From Cladorhizidae sp. MBARI D1340-BT2 (Eukaryota > Porifera > Demospongiae > Poecilosclerida > Cladorhizidae), in NCBI GenBank assembly GCA_028752905.1, contig JAQNBH010000014.1, positions 3,626,993 to 3,690,992 of the forward strand: a stretch of 64,000 bases of DNA, in the 5' to 3' direction. Under the pieces are notes generated by a model. That model ran no database searches. It saw only the letters and a program-made list of their open reading frames with translations, and was not told where the DNA came from. The position numbers and the translations under genes were made by a program. Below, in pieces: positions 57,640 to 64,000 of this stretch; position 1 is the first letter of the stretch, and each line of letters begins with the position of its first letter.

Positions 57640-60215
57640 CAGGGGTGGATCCAGGATTTATAGGGGGGGGGGGGCGAAACATAAAGTATTTCAATACGTT
57701 TCAATAATATAATGAGAAGTACATAATTTATAGAGCATGTTCATTAATGTTCACAACGACATTCTGAATTGGTGCCGCCTAGCAAATTCATCTCCAAAAT
57801 TGGTGTAATTTCAGGTGAAACCATTGAGTCTCTCTTGTGTCAGTGCTTCACAAAGGTGATTTAATACTTTAGCATACTATTAGAACATTCACACTCACAA
57901 CTTGTCACTGGCAAAGTGCCCATCAGCAAAAATGAAGTACGAATATTGTGAGAAAAATCTTCATCTGCATGGTTGACTGCCTATGACTAACAGTGATGCT
58001 TGAAGGTTTTCGCTCCATTTTTGTTTCCATAACTGAAGTTCTGAATCAAGGCACTCTGGTGATGGACGGTCATCTCTGTACAACTAGAATACTACCTTCA
58101 AGTTCACTACTTCATCAGAATCAGCAGAAACAATTGATGAATGGGTATATAATAGCTTGATGAAATCAGTAATATTTTTTTACTTTGAATTGTCAAATCG
58201 AGTATCGAGCTCAGTGATCAAGTGATCTAGCAAGGGAATAGTTAGATTCCGGCAGTATGGTAGTTTGTGGCTGTTGTATTCTTCGATGTTGCTGCCTGGA
58301 TGCAAGTCTTGGCATAGACTCTACAATTACCTATACTGTCTGGGCCATTCTCTTTGCTGCAGTGTATATTTTTGCATGAAATGTCTCCACTTCTGTGCAA
58401 AGCCTTTTCACAGTTTTTTAATACCATTTCCACTTCCTGGTGGTAAGCCTGTGCTACATCAATGTATCGACGTTGAAGTTTAAAACTTAATCCTCGTGTG
58501 TACTCCAAAACCTTCTTCGTGGTTTCTAAGGCTACAAGAAATTGAAATTGAGATAAAGCCAAGAGTAGTGATCGAGCAACTGATCTGGATTCTCTGTTCC
58601 ACCCTGTACTGTTGGCAATTGACTCTAAAGAACTGACAATAGCAATGTATAGATCAGTGAGGACCTGAAAAGCCTCATGGCGTTCCACACATCTGGTGCG
58701 ACATAGTGATTTTAGAGTTTTTCTTCTTTCTTCAGGTATAGTATCTTCTATCCATTTCTTTAAAGACAGCTGCCTTTTAGGGGAATTGAAAAAAAACGAA
58801 TGCCAATTCCATCATATTGCCAACATCTCTTATGGTACAACATTTCACTATGCACAAGTTTAACTTGTGGGATGCACAATGTGCATAGAGAGCTTTAGGA
58901 TATGCTGACATTATTCTTCACGCAGCTCTTCTTGACCTACCAGTCATTGCACCAGCACCATCAAATGCCTAGCCTCTCAACAACTGTGGATCTAACTGCC
59001 AATTAGTAAGCTGACCAAGAATATCATTGGCAATTGCCTCGCCTGTGACACTAGAAAGATACTCAAGGATCCCTAAAAACTTTTCTTGTGGCTTTCCATC
59101 ATCAACGTATCTTATGCTGATGGCTAGCTGTTCATTTGTAGAATTTGTTGCTTCGTCTGCAATAATAGAAAGGAACCTAGCTTCCCGCACCTTCGTCAAA
59201 ATTTTACTCCGAATTAGATCTCCACAGATATCATTAATATATGTAGCATTGGCACTTGTCGTTTCCAATGTTCCTTCAAGAATTGATCACCTGCATCAAC
59301 TCGAAACTTCAACAGAGCTTTGAAGTTCCCCATGTTCTCACTACTATTTAGCTTGAGAGGTCCATCATCTTGCTGAATCCTAAAAGCCAATCCTTGCTGC
59401 CCACAAAAGATAACAGTGGTTGCAATAGATCTTAGTTTCAGCCGGTTTTCAGCTAATAAGTTTAGCTTTGTGGGAGCTAATTTGCCAATACTGCATTTTC
59501 TTGAATTGCACAGGCCAGTGCTTTTTCTACAGCTATTTGATGTGATAGCCTTCCCTTCCCTTAGACTTTGTGCTCTCTTCAAATTTTTTAAATGCCGCTG
59601 AACCAGGACCCTCAACTCTTGTGATACACTAGTGCAAAAAGAGCACAAAATTTGCAGTTATCTTCCATCATCTGAAATAGAAAATGTGACCATTGTATTG
59701 ATCTAGCCAGCTATTTTGATACCTGCGGTTATGATTACCAAATTTGTGGACAGGGTATTCAATTTTTTTATCTGGCACAAAATGATGCTTTAGGAGATAA
59801 TATTTTTTGCTACTTGTATATAAGCCTTCGCTTAGTCTGTAACTGCCAAAATCTCCTGATTCAATAGATCAATAGTCATTGTCGAAGAACTGCATTCACC
59901 CGATTCAATAGCAGGACCAATGGTCATTTCGAAGAACTTTCATCTCGAAATGACTTAGACTTGATTCAGTATCAGTTGTTGTATCAGCAGAGGATTCCTA
60001 ATCTGAGTTCAATGAGTTCATCAAATTAGAATGACTACACAATCATTGGTGGTTGCTTCTTCAGAAGAGACAGTTGGAACAGATCTAACTTCATCACTAC
60101 ATGCCACAAAAATGTAACTAAAGTGCTAAAAATTTAAACAACACAATAGACATACACTTTGTTGAATGTCCATGCTCTGGACTTTCCTAGCAGCTGGTCC
60201 TTTAGACTTGGCCAT
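57640..60215 (-). mobile_element. hAT element (ZMYM1-like), 3' end preserved
   Basis: The + strand left edge reads CAGGGGTGGATCCAGGATTT and then a G run, the usual terminal sequence of ZMYM1-like hAT elements (CAGGGGCGGATCC type). Transposase sequence follows on the - strand to about 60,215. The matching 5' terminal repeat is not found before the inverted minisatellite at 60,308, so that end is lost or decayed. An 8-bp target duplication cannot be tested. Confidence 0.75.
57780..60215 (-). pseudogene. hAT transposase, ZMYM1/DUF4371-like
   Basis: Likely first exon MAKSKGPAARKVQSMDIQQS (60,215-60,156) with donor GT-ATGTC. A second exon, after CATGTAG at about 60,100, reads DEVRSVPTVSSEEATTNDCV. 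Next come the zinc-finger and hAT N-terminal region (59,648-59,214: CSFCTSVSQELR, ATTVIFCGQQGLAFRI, NMGNFKALLKFRVDAGDQFL) and the DUF4371 core (YINDICGDLIRSKIL, ARFLSIIADEATNSTNEQLA with catalytic Asp context, SIRYVDD). Then 58,688-58,242 (RHEAFQVLTDLYIAIVSSLE, REYIDVAQAYHQEVEMVL-type region) and LLDHLITELDTRFDN. A decayed dimerisation motif (CSNSMLKY, RDSMV) lies near 57,850. Several frame changes and stops make it inactive. Confidence 0.75.
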
Positions 60216-60307
60216 CTCAGAAGTTGCATGTGGTCAAAGGTCCCAAAGGTCATGAGCACGCTGTATTACTTAGAACTGCATCATTAGATGGCATGCAGCT
60301 GGTTAAT

Positions 60308-60356
60308 AGTGAGGGCATGATGGGTGTGTCTAGTGAATAATCTTCTAGTGAGGGCA
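60308..60356 (-). repeat. 39-bp minisatellite, inverted segment 1
   Basis: Just over one unit in the orientation GTGAGGGCATGATGGGTGTG, TCTAGTGAATAATCTTCTA. It is followed at once by the opposite orientation. Confidence 0.9.
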
Positions 60357-61353
60357 AGATTATTCACTAGACACACCCATCATGCCTTCACTAGAAGAGT
60401 ATTCACTAGACACACCCATCATCGCCCTCACTGGAAGATTATTCACTAGACACACCCATCATGCCCTAACTAGAAGATTATTCACTAGACACACCCACCA
60501 TGCCACACTAGAAGAATATTCACTAGACACACCCACCATGCCCTCACTAGAAGATTATTCACTAGACACATCCACCATGCCCGCACTAGAAGATCATTCA
60601 CTAGACACACCAACCATGCCCTCACTAGAAGATTATTCACTAGACACACCCACCATGCCCTCACTAGAAGATTATTCACTAGACACACCCATCATGCCTA
60701 CACTAGAAGATTATTCACTAGGCACACCCATCATGCCCTCACAAGAAGATTATTGACTAGACACACCCACCATGCCCTCACTAGAAGATTATTCACTAGA
60801 CACACCCATCATGCCCTCACTAGAAGATTATTCACTAGACACACCCATCATGCCCTCACTAGAAGATTATTCACTAGACATACCCACCATGCCCTCACTA
60901 GAAGATTATTCACTAGACACATCCACCATGTCCTCACTAGAAGATTATTCACTAGACACACCCATCATGTCCTCACAAGAAGATTATTCACTAGACACAC
61001 CCACCATGTCCTCACTAGAAGATTATTCACTAGACACACCCATCATGCCCTCACGAAGATTATTCACTAGACACACCCACCATGCCCTCAATGGAAGGTT
61101 ATTCACTAGACACACCCATCCTGCCCTCACTGGAAGATTATTCACTAGACACACCCACCATGCCCTCACTAGAAGATTATTCACTAGACACACCCATCAT
61201 GCCCTCACTAGAAGATTATTCACTAGACACACCCATCATACCCTCACTAGACGATTATTCACTAGACACATCCACCATGCCCTCACTAGAAGATTATTCA
61301 CTAGACACACCCATCATGCCCTCACTAGAAGATATTCACTAGACACACCCATC
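60357..61353 (+). repeat. 39-bp minisatellite, forward arm
   Basis: About 25 units of AGAAGATTATTCACTAGACA followed by CACCCATCATGCCCTCACT. The period is divisible by three and one frame reads LEDYSLDTPIMPS repeatedly, so long open frames appear. They lack a start context and break at unit indels. Confidence 0.95.
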
Positions 61354-62085
61354 ATCTTCTAGTGAGGGCATGGTGGGTGTGTCTAGTGAATAATCTTCTA
61401 GTGAGGGAATGGTGGGTGTGTCTAGTGAATAATCTTCTAGTGAGGGCATGATGGGTGTGTCTAGTGAATATCTTCTAGTGAGGGAATGGTGGGTGTGTCT
61501 AGTGAATATTCTTCTAGTGTGGCATGGTGGGTGTGTCTAGTGAATAATCTTCTAGTTAGGTGTGTCTAGTGAATAATCTTCTAGTGAGGGCATGATGGGT
61601 GTGTCTAGTGAATAATCTTCTAGTGAGGGCATGGTGGGTGTGTCTAGTGAATAATCTTCCAGTGAGGGCAGGATGGGTGTGTCTAGTGAATAACCTTCCA
61701 GTGAGGGCATGGTGGGTGTGTCTAGTGAATAATCTTCTAGTGAGGGCATGATGGGTGTGTCTAGTGAATAATCTTCTGGTGAGGGCATGATGGGTGTGTC
61801 TAGTGAATAATCTTCTAGTGAGGACATGGTGGGTGTGTCTAGTGAATAATCTTCTAGTGAGGACATGGTGGGTGTGTCTAGTGAATAATCTTCTTGTGAG
61901 GACATGATGGGTGTGTCTAGTGAATAATCTTCTAGTGAGGACATGGTGGATGTGTCTAGTGAATAATCTTCTAGTGAGGGCATGGTGGGTGTGTCTAGTG
62001 AATAATCTTCTAGCGAGAGCATGGTGGGTGTGTCTAGTGAATAATCTTCTGTGAGGGCATGGTGGGTGTGTCTAGTGAATAATCT
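61354..62085 (-). repeat. 39-bp minisatellite, reverse arm
   Basis: About 19 units of the same repeat, complementary to the forward arm and joined to it directly. The - strand contains a 223-residue frame (61,552-62,223) of EDYSLDTPTMPSL repeats. It mirrors the forward arm and is judged a repeat translation. Confidence 0.95.
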
Positions 62086-62659
62086 AGCCCTAGCCCTCCC
62101 ATGCTCATTACAATACCCCTCCCCTGCTCTGCTTGAGAGAACAGGTCTATATAGCAGAGGCCACCAGTAAATATAATCTACATGTCCTCCAGCATTTCCT
62201 GGATAAGAATGTGGATCAGTCATGGTCCAAAATGCATTATATTTTGCTATATAGCTATGCCTGATGAGCTATCAACTCACATTGCACAAAGGTATCCATC
62301 TTTTGTTCTAATGAGAGCACAGATATTAACCACACCAAGACTGATTGAGGTTACATTATACATAACTACATACACACATACATACATATTAGCTCCTATA
62401 TATAGTAGATTCACCATAGTAGATTTTAGTACTAGCCCTAGCCCTAGCCCTAGGTGATCATTCATATACCCCCATGGACTCACTGCTCAATTATCACATT
62501 GTCTGGCAAATATATTTCTGTCTTCTTTGGGTTGACCTTCTTCAGTGCCTGATGATATGGACATGTGCTCTGAGGTGGGATGAGGGAGCCCGGGGGGAAG
62601 GAGACTGGTTGGTTGGGACTTCTGGTGAGGCTGCTAGCTAGATATTGGTCGCTATATCC
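62086..62659. other. Spacer, nothing recognised
   Basis: Unique sequence with two tiny runs of TAGCCC (62,084-62,097 and about 62,431-62,452). No gene or element end is supported. Confidence 0.4.
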
Positions 62660-63362
62660 GGCCCGAGAGAGTTGGTGCCCACAATTAGGAAAGCCGTTCC
62701 CAGAAAGTTGGTGCGCACAATTAGAAAAGCCAGCCCCAGAGAGTTGGTGCCAACAATTAGAAAAGCCCAGAGAGTTGGTGCCCACAATTAGAAAAGCCGT
62801 CCCCAGAGAGTTGGTGCACACAATTAGAAAAGCCAGCCCCAGAGAGTTGGTACTCACAATTAGAAAAGCCAGCCCCAGAGAGTTGGTACTCACAATTAGA
62901 AAAGCCGGCCCCAGAGAGTTGGTGCCAACAATTAGGAAAGCCGGCCCAGAGAGTTGATGCCCACAATTAGAAAAGCCGTTCCCAGATAGTTGGTGCCCAC
63001 AATTAGGATAGCCGGCCCCAGAGAGTTGATGCCCACAATTAGAAAAGCCGTTCCCAAAAAGTTGGTGCCCACAATTAGAAAAGACGGCACCAGAGAGTTG
63101 GTGCCAACAATTAGAGAGTCGGCCCCAGAGAGTTGGTGCTCACAATTAGAAAAGCCAGCCCCAGAGAGTTGGTACTCACAATTAGAAAAGACGGCCCCAG
63201 AGAGTTGGTGCAACAATTAGAAGCCGGCCCCAGAGAGTTGGTACTCACAATTAGAAAAGACGGCCCCAGAGAGTTGGTGCCAATAATTAGAAGCCGGTCC
63301 CAGAGAGTTGGTGCCCACAATTAGAAAAGCCGTTCCCAGATAGTTGGTGCCAACAATTACAG
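62660..63362. repeat. 36-bp minisatellite
   Basis: About 19 units of AGAGTTGGTGCCCACAATTA followed by GAAAAGCCGGCCCCAG, with (G)CCGTTCCC and CCAGCCCC variants. Several frames on both strands read through because the unit is 12 codons (PRELVPTIRKAG on +). None is supported as a gene. It lies 70 bp downstream of the kinase-like gene's polyadenylation signal. Confidence 0.95.
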
Positions 63363-63435
63363 AAACTTATGAAGTGATAATGATTAGAACAATAATAGTT
63401 GTGTAATATTTGTTTACAGTCACATTGTACCAATG

Positions 63436-63441
63436 TTTATT
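63436..63441 (-). terminator. Polyadenylation signal AATAAA
   Basis: A canonical AATAAA on the - strand, 22 bases after the TGA stop of the kinase-like gene. A T/G-rich stretch (TTGGTACAATGTGACTGT) follows, as expected for cleavage. Confidence 0.75.
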
Positions 63442-63462
63442 TAGGGATGTGGCCAGCTCTCT

Positions 63463-63512
63463 TCATTGATTGGCGATCTCCCAACTGTGGTGAAGAGCTT
63501 CATCGTAAGTCC
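63463..63512 (-). CDS. Kinase-like gene, last exon
   Basis: Follows the 3' splice site CGTTATTGCAG. Completing the Gly codon from the previous exon it reads TYDEALHHSWEIANQ and stops (TGA at 63,465-63,463). The short exon is accepted because the splice sites, frame and downstream AATAAA agree. Confidence 0.75.
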
Positions 63513-63572
63513 CTGCAATAACGAGATAAAGCATTTCACACACTAAAGAATATTGTTGTTTTACTAACTAAC

Positions 63573-64000
63573 CTTTCTGGAACAAATTGCAAAGGAATTC
63601 ACCCGAGTTCTGCTGTGACACCACTATTTCATGGTAGTCGTCATCTGCAGTACATGTACTAATGAAAAATAACATTATGGCTAGCTGCCGCCAGTCCAAA
63701 TTCTCTTTCGTCCATCCCAATTCATAAGAATACATAGTCGACCTGTCGTATCGAGGATAATCTTGTGAGGCGTTCAAAAATTTGGATTGACTTCGGTCGA
63801 GATCTATCAATATTGCTTGATTAGTGTCAGAGAAACACACATTTTCCAGCCGGATATCCAGGTGGGCTAGTCCCTTGTCATGCAATTCCTTAATTGCTTT
63901 GACTACCCCATCGACAAAGAAGATAATTCCAAATTTAGCTTCTTCTCTTGTGAGTGGTGGACTGTACAGCCGGAATTGGAAGAATATATTAGATCCATAA
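63573..64000 (-). CDS. Protein-kinase-like gene, penultimate exon (partial)
   Basis: Open from the window edge to the donor CAGAAAG|GTTAGT at 63,573. It reads FFQFRLYSPPLTREEAKFGI, then VVKAIKELHDKGLAHLDIRL and ENVCF, then QAILIDLDRSQSK. HLD-x-R-L-E-N is the catalytic loop of protein kinases (normally HRDxKxxN), keeping Asp and Asn. IDLDR takes the place of the DFG motif, keeping the Mg-binding first Asp. Then MYSYELGWTKENLDWRQLAI resembles the activation-segment end and helix F (DWWQLG type). The variant HLD and DLD motifs suggest an atypical or degenerate kinase; activity cannot be judged because the N-lobe lies outside the window. The neighbouring exon is at 63,512. Confidence 0.8.

Noticed and set aside
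60382..62223. Long frames of LEDYSLDTPTMPS repeats as a repetitive protein
   Set aside because: The unit is 39 bp so one frame stays open by arithmetic; frames occur on opposite strands of an inverted array and have no exon signals.
62431..62452. Telomere-like (CCCTAG)n
   Set aside because: Only three or four copies, and the unit is CCCTAG rather than the animal CCCTAA; not evidence of a chromosome end or fusion.
62580..63324. Frames in the 36-bp minisatellite
   Set aside because: Open frames appear in several phases on both strands and simply translate the repeat.

Overview
This is eukaryotic, almost certainly invertebrate animal DNA. It has exons with GT/AG splice sites, an EGF-type membrane protein with phase-1 exons, AATAAA polyadenylation and an animal-type set of transposons (piggyBac, hAT/ZMYM1-like, Tc1, CR1-like LINEs with a PHD finger). 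The AT-rich background and this repertoire fit a demosponge or another early-branching animal, but the window does not prove which. There are no operons, CRISPR arrays or recognised tRNA/rRNA genes.

Layout. Positions 1-25,176 are one satellite array of a ~53-bp monomer (roughly 480 copies), with higher-order repeat structure and a TTAA in nearly every monomer. Two short TTAA-flanked transposons sit in its right edge (25,177-26,082 and 26,191-26,864). From 28,845 to 45,623 lies the 3' part of a host gene on the + strand. Three exons encode an EGF/laminin-EGF-like ectodomain, a Ser/Thr/Glu-rich 10-residue repeat stalk, one membrane helix and a short basic tail. Its 14.4-kb intron holds a Tc1 remnant, a second copy of the first TTAA element, a possible Mutator-like transposase exon, a nearly complete PHD-finger LINE (34.17-39.0 kb), a 617-bp palindrome and a deleted piggyBac (41.3-42.6 kb). 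Its next intron is almost entirely a 69-bp minisatellite.

From 45.8 to 60.3 kb the window is a transposon nest. A 39-bp minisatellite is split by a GC-rich LINE on the - strand with an 11-bp target duplication. A second, decayed copy of the PHD-finger LINE is broken by two piggyBac insertions, a hAT fragment and a GC-rich patch. A hAT transposase pseudogene follows on the - strand. From 60.3 to 63.4 kb come a 39-bp minisatellite arranged as a large inverted repeat and a 36-bp minisatellite. The window ends with the last two exons of a protein-kinase-like gene on the - strand (64,000-63,436).

Only two host genes are supported, the EGF membrane protein and the kinase-like gene. Nearly everything else is tandem repeat or mobile DNA. 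The most informative structures are precise TTAA integrations that can be read back to the empty site, a 306-bp solo LTR with a 5-bp target duplication, paired LINE copies that date each other's frameshifts, and intronic repeats that resemble serial 3' splice signals.
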